Part shown: one piece after another, positions 1-6,889 of the stretch
How the letters are laid out: every line of letters begins with the position of its first letter
Numbering within the stretch: position 1 is the stretch's first letter
NCBI GenBank assembly: GCA_947165405.1
Contig: CAMVAG010000065.1
Span: forward strand, 1 to 10,205
DNA length: 10,205 nt
Direction: 5' to 3'
Source: an uncultured Selenomonadales bacterium
GTDB taxonomy: Bacteria > Bacillota > Negativicutes > Selenomonadales > Selenomonadaceae
Made by a program: the position numbers and the translations under genes
The notes under the pieces: generated by a model
What the model was told of the DNA's origin: nothing
Databases searched by the model: none
What the model saw: only the letters and a program-made list of their open reading frames with translations

Positions 1-16
1 CAAACGCCCCTGCGAG

Positions 17-76
17 GTGCCCTTTCTTTTTGTAACTTTTTCTTTGGGCACGCAAAGAAAAAGTTTTTCAAAAACT
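17..76. repeat. Palindromic intergenic element, possible terminator of an upstream gene
   Basis: Positions 34-46 (AACTTTTTCTTTG) and 53-65 are perfect inverted repeats of 13 bp around a 6-nt loop (GGCACG). The T-run at 64-68 makes this a possible rho-independent terminator for a gene to the left. A second, mutually exclusive pairing is also visible: GTGCCC at 17-22 is complementary to GGGCAC at 46-51, which uses the loop and the tip of the first stem. A further inverted repeat, AGTTTTT/AAAAACT around one C, lies at 62-76. No gene was recognised to the left of position 188, so this may be a terminator, a dispersed palindromic repeat or both. Confidence 0.55.
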
Positions 77-140
77 AAAAGTCATTGAAACGTTCAATCG
101 GAGCCGTCATTGTAATTTACCGACAGACTTTAATTCCCGA

Positions 141-169
141 TTGATAAAAATCCCTCCGTGATTTATAAT
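141..169 (+). promoter_or_regulatory. Sigma70 promoter for the HMA-ATPase genes
   Basis: TTGATA at 141-146 and TATAAT at 164-169 are separated by 17 nt. Transcription would start near 176, just before the GGAGG at 184-188, so the leader is very short. The 12-mer ATTGATAAAAAT occurs at 140-151 (over the -35) and again at 168-179 (over the start site). Such a direct repeat could be an operator for a metal-responsive repressor, but A/T richness makes chance possible. Confidence 0.65.
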
Positions 170-197
170 TGATAAAAATTTTCGGAGGATGATTGAC

Positions 198-416
198 TTG
201 AAGAAGACTTATAAAATCGATGTGGACTGCGCCAACTGCGCGAACCTCATGGAAGTCGAGACGAAGAAAACTTCGGGCGTGAAAGATGCCGTCGTGAATT
301 TCATGACGCTGAAAATGAAAGTTGAATTTGAAGACGGCGTCGACGTTAAAGAAGTCATGGGGCGTGTTCGCGAAAACTGCAAGCGCGTCGAAAAAGATTG
401 TGAGATTTTCTTGTGA
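198..416 (+). CDS. Small heavy-metal-associated (HMA) domain protein
   Basis: This 72-residue protein is a free-standing HMA domain: a beta strand (KKTYKIDV) leading into DCANCA, where C11 and C14 form the CxxC metal site, then a helix and the strands expected of the ferredoxin-like fold. HMA domains bind soft metals such as Zn, Cd, Cu or Pb and pass them to P-type ATPases. I chose TTG at 198 because it lies 9 nt downstream of GGAGG (184-188). The in-frame ATG at 189 touches the GGAGG and could not be used efficiently. The stop overlaps the ATPase start (GTGA, 413-416), so translation is probably coupled. The next gene's ATPase lacks an N-terminal HMA domain, so this protein probably supplies that function in trans. 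The metal is uncertain from sequence. Confidence 0.85.
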   Translation: MKKTYKIDVDCANCANLMEVETKKTSGVKDAVVNFMTLKMKVEFEDGVDVKEVMGRVRENCKRVEKDCEIFL

Positions 417-2272
417 ACGCAAAGCAACGAAAAAATTTAATCCGAATCATAATCGCGGCGGCTTTGCTTATCGCGCTGAATTTTGTTGAGCTTCACGGCG
501 TCGAAAAATTTTTGCTCTACCTCGTGCCTTATCTGATTGTCGGCTACGATATTTTGCTCAAGGCTTTTCACGGGCTGAAAAATCTGCGCGCCTTTGATGA
601 AAGTTTGCTCATGACGATTGCGACGGTCGGAGCGTTTGCTTTGGCGATTTACGAGGACGGCGACTACAACGAGGCGATTGCCGTCATGCTCTTCTATCAA
701 ATCGGCGAGTGGTTTCAAAGCTACGCGGTCGGCAAGAGCCGCAAAAATATTTCCGAGCTGATGGACATTCGCCCCGATTATGCAAACGTCGAAACGGACG
801 GCGAGCTTGAACAGGTTGACCCGGACGAGGTTGAAATCGGCACGATTATAATTGTTCAGCCCGGCGAAAAAATTCCGATTGACGGCGTGATTGTCGAGGG
901 CAACTCAACTTTGAACACAATCGCTTTGACGGGTGAGAGTTTGCCGCGTGATGTTTCAAGCGGCGCGGAAGTTGTCAGCGGCTGCATAAATTTAAACGGC
1001 GTCTTGAAAATCCGAACGACAAAAGATTTCGGCGAATCGACCGCCTCAAAAATTCTTGAGCTTGTCGAAGACGCAAGCAGCCGAAAATCGAAGTCGGAAG
1101 ATTTTATCGCGAAGTTCGCAAGAATTTATACGCCGGTCGTCGTTGCCTGCGCGGCTTTGTTGGCGATTGTCCCGCCGATAATTTTTGGCGATTGGGAAAC
1201 GTGGCTTTATCGCGCTTTGATTTTCCTCGTGATAAGTTGTCCTTGCGCATTGGTGATAAGTATTCCGTTGAGTTTCTTCGCGGGCTTGGGCGGCGCAAGT
1301 CGTGCGGGCATTTTAATCAAAGGCTCAAATTTTTTGGAGACGCTTTCCAAAGTCAAGACGGTTGTCCTCGACAAGACGGGCACGCTCACGCAGGGCAGCT
1401 TTGAAGTTGAAGCGGTTCACAGCAAAAATCTGAACTTCGACGCGGAAAAACTTTTGCACCTCGCCGCGCACGTCGAAAGGTACTCAACTCACCCGATAGC
1501 CAATTCCCTGCGCAAAGCTTATCCGAACGAACGCGACGATTGCACGGTTGAAGATGTCGAGGAAATTGCCGGGCGCGGAATCAAAGCGAAGATTAACGGT
1601 AAAATTGTCAGCGTCGGCAACGAAAAATTTATGGAAGAGGTCGGCGCGCAGTGGAAGTCTTGTTACAAAGTCGGCACGATTATTCATGTTGCGGTTAATG
1701 GAGATTACGCGGGGCACGTCGTCATTTCAGACGCGATTAAACCTCACGCAAAAGAAGCCGTCGACGATATGAAAAATTCGGGCGTCGAAAAAATTTTCAT
1801 GCTCACGGGCGACAGTGAAAAAATCGCCGCGAAGGTTGCACAAGAACTCGGCATAAAAAATTATCGCAGCGAACTCCTCCCCGCCGATAAAGTTTCCGCC
1901 TTTGAAAAAATTTTGTCAGCGTCAAGCGGCTCCGTTGCGTTCGTCGGTGACGGGATAAACGACGCGCCTGTTTTGAGCAGAGCAGATGTCGGAATTGCAA
2001 TGGGTGCTTTGGGTTCGGACGCGGCGATTGAGGCGGCTGATGTTGTTTTGATGGACGACGACCCGCGCAAAATTTCCAAAGCCATAAAAATTTCTCGCAA
2101 GTGTCTTTCAATCGTCAAGCAAAATATTTTCTTTGCAATCTGCGTAAAATTTTTGTGCCTGATACTCGGCGCGGTTGGTCTTGCAAATATGTGGGCAGCT
2201 ATCTTCGCGGACGTCGGCGTTATGATTCTCGCCGTGTTAAACGCCATGCGAACGTTGATCGCCCCGAAATAA
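413..2272 (+). CDS. cadA: Heavy-metal-translocating P1B-type ATPase (Zn/Cd/Pb exporter)
   Basis: This 619-residue inner-membrane ATPase exports divalent soft metals. It has the actuator motif TGES (173-176), the CPC metal site in a membrane helix (276-278), the phosphorylation site DKTGT (D320), the P1B-specific HP pair (360-361), MLTGD (463-467) and GDGIND (512-517). The last membrane pair carries N571, K579 and the DVG at 600-602. A conserved Lys and a D-x-G here are typical of the P1B-2 (CadA/ZntA) subgroup rather than copper pumps. Four membrane segments precede the actuator domain, within about residues 9-105, and there is no N-terminal metal-binding domain; the preceding gene encodes one separately. 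The GTG start overlaps that gene's stop by 4 nt. No ArsR/MerR-type regulator lies in the window. The family is certain; the choice of Zn, Cd or Pb is inferred. Confidence 0.95.
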   Translation: MNAKQRKNLIRIIIAAALLIALNFVELHGVEKFLLYLVPYLIVGYDILLKAFHGLKNLRAFDESLLMTIATVGAFALAIYEDGDYNEAIAVMLFYQIGEWFQSYAVGKSRKNISELMDIRPDYANVETDGELEQVDPDEVEIGTIIIVQPGEKIPIDGVIVEGNSTLNTIALTGESLPRDVSSGAEVVSGCINLNGVLKIRTTKDFGESTASKILELVEDASSRKSKSEDFIAKFARIYTPVVVACAALLAIVPPIIFGDWETWLYRALIFLVISCPCALVISIPLSFFAGLGGASRAGILIKGSNFLETLSKVKTVVLDKTGTLTQGSFEVEAVHSKNLNFDAEKLLHLAAHVERYSTHPIANSLRKAYPNERDDCTVEDVEEIAGRGIKAKINGKIVSVGNEKFMEEVGAQWKSCYKVGTIIHVAVNGDYAGHVVISDAIKPHAKEAVDDMKNSGVEKIFMLTGDSEKIAAKVAQELGIKNYRSELLPADKVSAFEKILSASSGSVAFVGDGINDAPVLSRADVGIAMGALGSDAAIEAADVVLMDDDPRKISKAIKISRKCLSIVKQNIFFAICVKFLCLILGAVGLANMWAAIFADVGVMILAVLNAMRTLIAPK

Positions 2273-2288
2273 ATTGGAGGTAATTTCT

Positions 2289-2921
2289 ATGAAAATCGCA
2301 GTAGTGGCAGCAGCAGGTAAAGCCGGCAGGAAAATCGTCGCGGAGGCGGCAAGTCGCGGTTTCGAGGTCACGGCATTTGTAAGACGTTCGACGGAAATCG
2401 ACGGCGCGACCAAAATCATCGTGAAAGACATCCTCGCGCTCACGGCGGACGACTTGAAAAATTTCGACGCGGTAGTTGACGCTTTCGGCGCGTGGACACC
2501 CGAAACTTTGCCCTTGCACACCACGACAAGCCAACACCTTTGCGACGCGTTGAGCGGCACGAACGTCAGACTTTTAATCGTGGGCGGCGCGGGCAGTCTC
2601 TACGTCGACAAGGAACACACGACGCAAGTTTTCAAGACGCCCGACTTTCCCGCCGCATATGTTCCGACCGCGAAGGCTCAAGCCGACGAACTCGACGAAC
2701 TTCGCAAGCGCAATGATGTTAAGTGGACGTTCGTCAGCCCTGCGGCGGATTTCCAAGCGGACGGCGAACGCACGGGCAAATACATTCTTGCCGGCGAAGA
2801 ATTCACGTTGAACGCGGCGGGCGAAAGCGTCATAAGTTACGCGGACTACGCACTTGCCATAGTCGACGAAATCGCAAAAGGCAACCATATTCAACAGCGT
2901 ATCAGCGTCGTCAGGGCGTGA
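2289..2921 (+). CDS. NAD(P)-binding Rossmann-fold protein (YwnB / NADH-flavin reductase-like)
   Basis: This 210-residue protein resembles the COG2910 / NAD(P)H-binding group of atypical short-chain dehydrogenases. It opens with MKIAVVAAAGKAGRKIV, a Rossmann strand and glycine-containing loop in which the usual GATG is replaced by AAAG. It continues with a VDAFG segment (about 63-67), LLIVGGAGSLYVD (95-107) and SPAADFQADGERTGKY (150-165), all in the family's usual order. Members bind NAD(P)H, and some act as flavin or quinone reductases; the substrate here is unknown. ATG at 2289 sits 8 nt after GGAGG (2276-2280), which itself follows the ATPase stop by 3 nt, so the gene is probably co-transcribed with the metal pump. 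A redox-stress role alongside metal export is plausible but not shown. Confidence 0.85.
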   Translation: MKIAVVAAAGKAGRKIVAEAASRGFEVTAFVRRSTEIDGATKIIVKDILALTADDLKNFDAVVDAFGAWTPETLPLHTTTSQHLCDALSGTNVRLLIVGGAGSLYVDKEHTTQVFKTPDFPAAYVPTAKAQADELDELRKRNDVKWTFVSPAADFQADGERTGKYILAGEEFTLNAAGESVISYADYALAIVDEIAKGNHIQQRISVVRA

Positions 2922-2935
2922 AAATTTTTTAGTGA

Positions 2936-2964
2936 TTGTCAAGAAAATTTTTCTGTGCTATAAT
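2936..2964 (+). promoter_or_regulatory. Extended -10 promoter of the rubrerythrin gene
   Basis: TTGTCA at 2936-2941 and TATAAT at 2959-2964 are separated by 17 nt, and TGC immediately before the -10 adds the extended -10 element. The spacer contains a perfect dyad, AGAAAA-T-TTTTCT (2942-2954), which could be an operator or just A/T-rich coincidence. The near-consensus match predicts strong expression. Confidence 0.8.
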
Positions 2965-3005
2965 CTGCCGCAAGTGTATGCATTAAATTTTTGGAGGTTT
3001 TAATT

Positions 3006-3551
3006 ATGGCTAAGTATGTTTGCAACGTTTGCGGTTACGTCTACGAAGGCGACGAGCCGCCGATTGAATGCCCCGTCTGCAAAGCCCCCGCCGAAAAATT
3101 CACCAAACAAGAAGGCGAATTGACTTGGGCAGCCGAACACGTCGTCGGTGTGGCGAAAGGCGCACCTGAAGACATTATCAGAGACCTGCGCGCAAACTTC
3201 ACCGGCGAATGCACCGAAGTCGGCATGTATCTTGCAATGGCACGCGTCGCCTATCGTGAAGGCTATCCCGAAATCGGAGAGTATTGGCGTCGCGCTGCTT
3301 TGGAAGAAGCCGAACACGCTGCCAAGTTCGCGGAACTGTTGGGCGAAGTCCTCACGGACAGCACCGAAAAGAATTTGAAAATGCGCGTGGAAGCAGAGAA
3401 CGGCGCAACCGCAGGCAAAACCGACCTTGCCAAACGCGCCAAGGCTCTCAACCTCGACGCAATTCACGACACCGTTCACGAGATGGCGCGCGATGAAGCT
3501 CGTCACGGCAAAGCTTTTGCGGGTCTGCTGAAACGTTACTTCGGCAAATAA
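3006..3551 (+). CDS. Reverse rubrerythrin (rubredoxin domain first, diiron domain second)
   Basis: This 181-residue cytoplasmic peroxide-scavenging protein begins with a rubredoxin-like iron site (C6, C9, C22, C25) and then has a four-helix ferritin-like diiron domain. Visible iron ligand motifs are the GECTE segment (67-71), EAEH (101-104) and DEARH (163-167, giving E164 and H167). Classical rubrerythrins carry the rubredoxin part at the C-terminus; the order here matches the 'reverse' rubrerythrins of clostridia and relatives, which reduce hydrogen peroxide and oxygen with electrons from NADH-linked donors. The ATG at 3006 lies 8 nt after GGAGG (2993-2997) and gives the natural N-terminus MAKYVCNVCGY. 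The gene has its own strong promoter and no terminator before the tRNA promoter 4 nt downstream of its stop. Confidence 0.94.
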   Translation: MAKYVCNVCGYVYEGDEPPIECPVCKAPAEKFTKQEGELTWAAEHVVGVAKGAPEDIIRDLRANFTGECTEVGMYLAMARVAYREGYPEIGEYWRRAALEEAEHAAKFAELLGEVLTDSTEKNLKMRVEAENGATAGKTDLAKRAKALNLDAIHDTVHEMARDEARHGKAFAGLLKRYFGK

Positions 3552-3554
3552 TTC

Positions 3555-3583
3555 TTGACAGATTTTTTTCCGCGTGATAACAT
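3555..3583 (+). promoter_or_regulatory. Promoter of tRNA-Ser
   Basis: Consensus TTGACA at 3555-3560 and TAACAT at 3578-3583 are 17 nt apart, with TGA just before the -10 as an extended element. Transcription would begin about 6 nt before the tRNA. The -35 starts 4 nt after the rubrerythrin stop codon, so rubrerythrin transcripts may run on into the tRNA. Confidence 0.78.
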
Positions 3584-3595
3584 TGCCACCGTTGC

Positions 3596-3684
3596 GGAGG
3601 AGTGTCCGAGCGGTTGAAGGTGCTTGACTCGAAATCAAGTGTGGTCACAAGCCACCGTGGGTTCGAATCCCACCCCCTCCGCCA
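3596..3684 (+). tRNA. tRNA-Ser, anticodon CGA, CCA encoded
   Basis: All arms can be drawn: acceptor GGAGGAG (3596-3602) with CCCCTCC (3674-3680), anticodon stem CTTGA/TCAAG (3623-3627, 3635-3639) with loop CTCGAAA and anticodon CGA at 3630-3632, T stem GTGGG/CCCAC with loop TTCGAAT, discriminator G and encoded CCA (3682-3684). A long variable arm (GTGG/CCAC, 3641-3644 with 3652-3655) marks a class II serine tRNA. It reads UCG codons. The acceptor stem has one A-C mismatch (3601 with 3675), which is unusual but leaves six pairs. Confidence 0.95.
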
Positions 3685-3699
3685 TAAAGTGAAATTAAC

Positions 3700-3736
3700 A
3701 AGTCGCGTTTCAATCGAAGCGCGGCTTTTGCTTTTG
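3700..3736 (+). terminator. Rho-independent terminator after tRNA-Ser
   Basis: AAGTCGCGTTTC (3700-3711) pairs with GAAGCGCGGCTT (3716-3727) over 12 bp with two G-U pairs and an AATC loop. It is followed by a T-rich tract broken by GC (to 3735). It ends the rubrerythrin/tRNA transcript and stands before the convergent deacylase gene. Confidence 0.8.
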
Positions 3737-3756
3737 AAATACTTTCCGCGCCATCT

Positions 3757-4236
3757 TTAAGTAAGCTCGACGAGTGAATAATCATGGTTCGTGTGAAAAA
3801 TTATTTTTATCAAGTCCTCGAACGCCAAAGAAATTGTCGCGGTGTTTGTGTTGGGGTGAAGCAATAAATTTTTTCCTTTAAGTTCGGCGTCGATGATGAG
3901 TCGAACTTTTTTGTTGCGGTCGTTGATTATTCCGAGCGGCGTGACTGCTCCCGTATGCAAGCCCAAAATTTTTTCAAGCTCCTCCTCCGCGGCGAAGGAC
4001 AATCGCGGCAAGCACAAAAGTTTCGCGACGAGTTTCAAATCTGCGCGTTTGTCGGCGGGCAAAGTCAGCAGAAAAAAATCGCCGCGTTTGTTTCGCAGGA
4101 AAAGATTTTTGCACGCCTGCCCGTTGAGCTTCTCAAAGATTTTCAGCTGCCGCGATTCCTCGACCGTGTAAACCGCCGCGTGCTCCAGCAACTCAAATTT
4201 TATTTCAAGCTCTTTCAAAAGTTCAAAGATATTCAT
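3757..4236 (-). CDS. YbaK/ProX-type aminoacyl-tRNA deacylase (prolyl-tRNA synthetase-associated domain)
   Basis: This 159-residue protein belongs to the YbaK/ProX trans-editing family, free-standing relatives of the prolyl-tRNA synthetase insertion domain that hydrolyse mischarged tRNA, often Ala-tRNA(Pro) or Cys-tRNA(Pro). Key landmarks are CKNLFLR (42-48), whose lysine K43 corresponds to the conserved catalytic-site lysine, LTLPADKRADLK (57-68), GAVTPLG (96-102) and LLHPNTNTATISL (125-137). Full length is normal for the family. ATG at 4236 is preceded by GGAGG (4244-4248) with 7 nt spacing; upstream in-frame codons have no such site. It is divergent from the dicarboxylate carrier gene and shares its intergenic region. 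Which mischarged tRNA it clears cannot be told from sequence. Confidence 0.9.
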   Translation of the reverse strand: MNIFELLKELEIKFELLEHAAVYTVEESRQLKIFEKLNGQACKNLFLRNKRGDFFLLTLPADKRADLKLVAKLLCLPRLSFAAEEELEKILGLHTGAVTPLGIINDRNKKVRLIIDAELKGKNLLLHPNTNTATISLAFEDLIKIIFHTNHDYSLVELT

Positions 4237-4320
4237 GACATGACCTCCAAAAAAAATTCCGCATTCGCTTCTATTACTTCCTATTAATAATTCGACAAGC
4301 AACCATAAAAATATATTTGA

Positions 4321-4348
4321 TTGACATTCGCGGGGCAAGTGTTACAAT
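4321..4348 (+). promoter_or_regulatory. Extended -10 promoter of the dcuA-asparaginase-aspartase operon
   Basis: Consensus TTGACA (4321-4326) and TACAAT (4343-4348) are 16 nt apart, with TGT before the -10. The start site would be near 4355, leaving a leader of about 65 nt before the first gene. No riboswitch fold was recognised in that leader. Confidence 0.75.
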
Positions 4349-4369
4349 CACAAAAGCCGATAATGTATT

Positions 4370-4379
4370 ATGTATACAT
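4370..4379. promoter_or_regulatory. Candidate operator palindrome in the dcuA leader
   Basis: ATGTATACAT is a perfect 10-bp palindrome about 15 nt downstream of the predicted start site. A further ATGTAT at 4363-4368 forms a direct repeat with its left half. The GT-TA-AC core is like sites of some GntR-family regulators, but no regulator gene is in the window, so this is a suggestion only. Confidence 0.35.
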
Positions 4380-4421
4380 CAATCGAGAGGTTCAATGATA
4401 TTTATAAAAGGAGATGGTTAT

Positions 4422-5747
4422 ATGTTTTGGGCTGAACTGATGGTTGTGCTGGTAATGTTGATTATCGGCGCACGCTACGGCGGAATTTTTCTCGGCATGT
4501 CGAGCGGTTTCGCCATAGCCATTCTCGTATTCGGCTTCGGGCTCGCGCCGGGCAATCCCGCCATTGACGTTATTATGATTATTATGACGGTTGTTGTTAT
4601 CGCGGCGACTTTGCAGGCGTCGGGCGGCATGGATTACTTGATTCAAATTGCCGTCAAGCTCCTGCGAAAGAACCCCAATCGCATCAGCTATTATGCCCCG
4701 ATTATCAGTTGGGTCTTTACGTTCATGTGCGGCACGGGAAATATTTCGTTCGGTATCTTGCCGGTTATCGCGGAAGTTGCACGCGAGGCGGGTGTCCGTC
4801 CCGAACGACCAATTTCAATGTCGGTTATCGCCTCTCAACAAGCCATAACCGCCTGCCCGATTTCTGCGGCAACCGTCGCGCTCGTCGGGCTCTTGTCTCC
4901 GCAAGGCGTCACGTTGATTGATATTCTTGTGGTTTGTATTCCGTCAACTTTAATCGGCGTCGTGTGCGGTTCGCTTTGGGCGGCTCGTATGGGCAAAGAC
5001 TTGGAAGTTGATGAAGAATACCTCGAACGTGTCAAACGCGGCGAAGCGGCTCCCATTAACGAGAAAGCTCAAATCGCCGAAGCCAAAGATTTTTCCGCAG
5101 CAACCAAACGCGCCGTCTGGATTTATCTTCTTGCAACGGTTATTGTCGTTATCTTCGGTATCTTCCCCGAATTGCGTCCCTCCGCTGAAATGGGCGGCAA
5201 GATGGTTTCCTTCACAATGACCATGTGTATCGAAATGGTTATGATGGCTATGGCGGGCGTCATGATTATCGCTTGCGGCGTGAAGGTTTCTTCGATTATC
5301 GAGCAGTCCGTTTTCCGCAACGGCTTGATGGGCGTCTATTGCATTTTCGGCTTGACATGGGCAGGCGACACCTTGACGCGCAACAACATCGATTTTATCA
5401 AGTCGGGCGCGGCTGATTTAATTCAGCAATATCCTTGGGTCTTCGCGATAATCTTGTTCCTGCTCTCCGCTGTCATCTTGAGTCAGGCGGGAACAATCGG
5501 CGCGTTGGCTCCGCTCGGTATCACGCTCGGTATCACGCCGCCGGCTATGGTCGGTATGTTCCCTGCAGTCAACGGCTACTTCCTCGTTCCGATTTACGCG
5601 ACGATTTTGGCAGGTATCGCCTTCGACAGAACGGGCACAACGCATATCGGTAAATTCGTCTTTAACCACAGCTTCCAAATTCCCGGCTTGATTACGTGTA
5701 TCGTCAGCGTTGCGGTCGGCATGGCTTTGGCTAATATGGTAATGTGA
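4422..5747 (+). CDS. dcuA: Anaerobic C4-dicarboxylate carrier, DcuA/DcuB family
   Basis: This 441-residue polytopic membrane protein matches the length and order of Escherichia coli DcuA/DcuB, which exchange fumarate, malate or aspartate for succinate in anaerobes. Recognisable blocks are the N-terminal GARYGGIFLG (16-25), LQASGGMDYL (64-73), LLRKNP (80-85), CGTGNISFGILPVIAEVA (103-120), IPSTLIGV (173-180) and the C-terminal FDRTGTTHIGKFVFNHSF (401-418). The GTGNIS and AWAGDT/NNID-type segments look more like DcuA than DcuB, but subtype from sequence alone is tentative. ATG at 4422 lies 8 nt after AAGGAG (4408-4413); longer in-frame starts lack such a site. It is the first gene of an operon with asparaginase (42 nt gap) and aspartase, which suggests aspartate uptake as its main job. 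Confidence 0.93.
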   Translation: MFWAELMVVLVMLIIGARYGGIFLGMSSGFAIAILVFGFGLAPGNPAIDVIMIIMTVVVIAATLQASGGMDYLIQIAVKLLRKNPNRISYYAPIISWVFTFMCGTGNISFGILPVIAEVAREAGVRPERPISMSVIASQQAITACPISAATVALVGLLSPQGVTLIDILVVCIPSTLIGVVCGSLWAARMGKDLEVDEEYLERVKRGEAAPINEKAQIAEAKDFSAATKRAVWIYLLATVIVVIFGIFPELRPSAEMGGKMVSFTMTMCIEMVMMAMAGVMIIACGVKVSSIIEQSVFRNGLMGVYCIFGLTWAGDTLTRNNIDFIKSGAADLIQQYPWVFAIILFLLSAVILSQAGTIGALAPLGITLGITPPAMVGMFPAVNGYFLVPIYATILAGIAFDRTGTTHIGKFVFNHSFQIPGLITCIVSVAVGMALANMVM

Positions 5748-5789
5748 CAAAAAAACTTTTCCAAATAAATTTAAGAGAGGTGTAGTGAA

Positions 5790-6857
5790 ATGAAGGGAAG
5801 ATTTTTTGCAACGATTCTTGCCGTCGTCGCCGTTCTTTTTGCGGTGACCGGCATAAGCTCGGCTCAATCAAAGCCGAATGTGGTAATTCTCGCCACGGGC
5901 GGAACTATCGCGGGCAGTGCCGATTCGGCTTCCGCAACGACGGGTTACAAAGCCGGTGCTCTCGGAATTGACGTGCTGTTGAATGCCGTGCCGCAAGTCA
6001 AGGAATATGCCAACGTCAGCGGCGAACAAATTTGCAGCATCGACAGCAAAGACATGACCGACGAAATTTGGCTCAAGCTCGCCAACAGAATCAACGAACT
6101 TTTTGCACGCGGTGACGTTGACGGTATCGTCATAACTCACGGCACGGACACTCTTGAGGAAACAGCTTATTTCTTGAACTTGACCGTTCACAGCGATAAA
6201 CCCGTTGTCCTCGTCGGAGCAATGCGTCCCGCAACGGCTATCAGCGCGGACGGCCCCATGAATCTTTTAAATGCTGTCAGAGTTGCGGCAAGCCCGAATT
6301 CCGTCGGCAAAGGTGTTTTGGTTGCTTTGAATGACGAAATTAACGCAGCCCGCGAAGTCACCAAAACCAACACGATTACCGTCAGCACGTTCAAAAGCCC
6401 CGAACTCGGTTTTCTCGGCTACGTCAACGAAGGCACTCCCGAATTCTATCGCACTTCGACACGTCGCCACACCAGCGATTCCGAATTCAGCGTCACGGGC
6501 AGAACAAGCTTGCCTTATGTCAAAGTCATCTACGGCACGGCAAATGACGACGAACTTTTTGTTGACGCGGCGATTAAAGCCGGCGTGAAAGGCATCATTT
6601 ACGCGGGCACCGGCAACGGCTCCGTTCACATGAATGCAGAAAAAGCTTTGGCGAAGGCAACGGCAAAAGGTATCGTCGTTGTTCGTTCGTCTCGCGTCGG
6701 CAACGGCACTGTTATTCCCGCCGAACAATCTTATATCAATTATCACTTCCTTGACGGCGACAGCTTAAGCCCGCAGAAGGCAAGAATTTTACTTCAACTC
6801 GCACTCACCAAGACGAATGACCTTGCACAGATTCAAAGAATGTTCAAACAATATTGA
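5790..6857 (+). CDS. ansB: Exported type II L-asparaginase
   Basis: This 355-residue enzyme hydrolyses L-asparagine to L-aspartate and ammonia. A Sec signal peptide (about residues 1-25, with ISSA before Q26 and no lipobox cysteine) sends it out of the cytoplasm. Catalytic features of type II enzymes are all present: TGGTIAG with the nucleophile T39, Y53, HGTDTLEET with T119 and D120, and TKTNT with K192. The C-terminus (SPQKARILLQLALTKT, 327-342) is also typical. GAGAGGTG (5775-5782) lies 7 nt before the ATG. It stands between the aspartate carrier and aspartase genes with short gaps and no internal terminator. Export plus Dcu uptake lets the cell use external asparagine as a source of ammonia and fumarate. 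Confidence 0.96.
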   Translation: MKGRFFATILAVVAVLFAVTGISSAQSKPNVVILATGGTIAGSADSASATTGYKAGALGIDVLLNAVPQVKEYANVSGEQICSIDSKDMTDEIWLKLANRINELFARGDVDGIVITHGTDTLEETAYFLNLTVHSDKPVVLVGAMRPATAISADGPMNLLNAVRVAASPNSVGKGVLVALNDEINAAREVTKTNTITVSTFKSPELGFLGYVNEGTPEFYRTSTRRHTSDSEFSVTGRTSLPYVKVIYGTANDDELFVDAAIKAGVKGIIYAGTGNGSVHMNAEKALAKATAKGIVVVRSSRVGNGTVIPAEQSYINYHFLDGDSLSPQKARILLQLALTKTNDLAQIQRMFKQY

Positions 6858-6889
6858 GGCAGTAAAAAATTTCTATAGAAGGTGTTAAC

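Noticed and set aside
189..197. ATG at 189 as the start of the HMA protein
   Set aside because: It directly touches the GGAGG at 184-188. The in-frame TTG at 198 has a normal 9-nt gap and gives the usual short N-terminus of this family.
4249..4320. Promoter for the minus-strand deacylase gene
   Set aside because: The best pair I found on the minus strand (TTGTCG and TAATAG, 16 nt apart) matches consensus poorly, so I did not annotate it.
4317..4421. N-terminal extension of the DcuA-type carrier from position 4317
   Set aside because: It would be translated through the promoter at 4321-4348, has no ribosome site, and family members begin like the ATG at 4422.
5418..5867. Minus-strand frame over the dcuA-asparaginase junction (149 residues)
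   Set aside because: It is a shadow frame crossing two well-identified genes, rich in H, R, D and N, with no family features.
6267..6746. Minus-strand 159-residue frame inside the asparaginase gene
   Set aside because: It is antisense to a clear enzyme gene with all catalytic residues intact. Its composition is that of a shadow frame.
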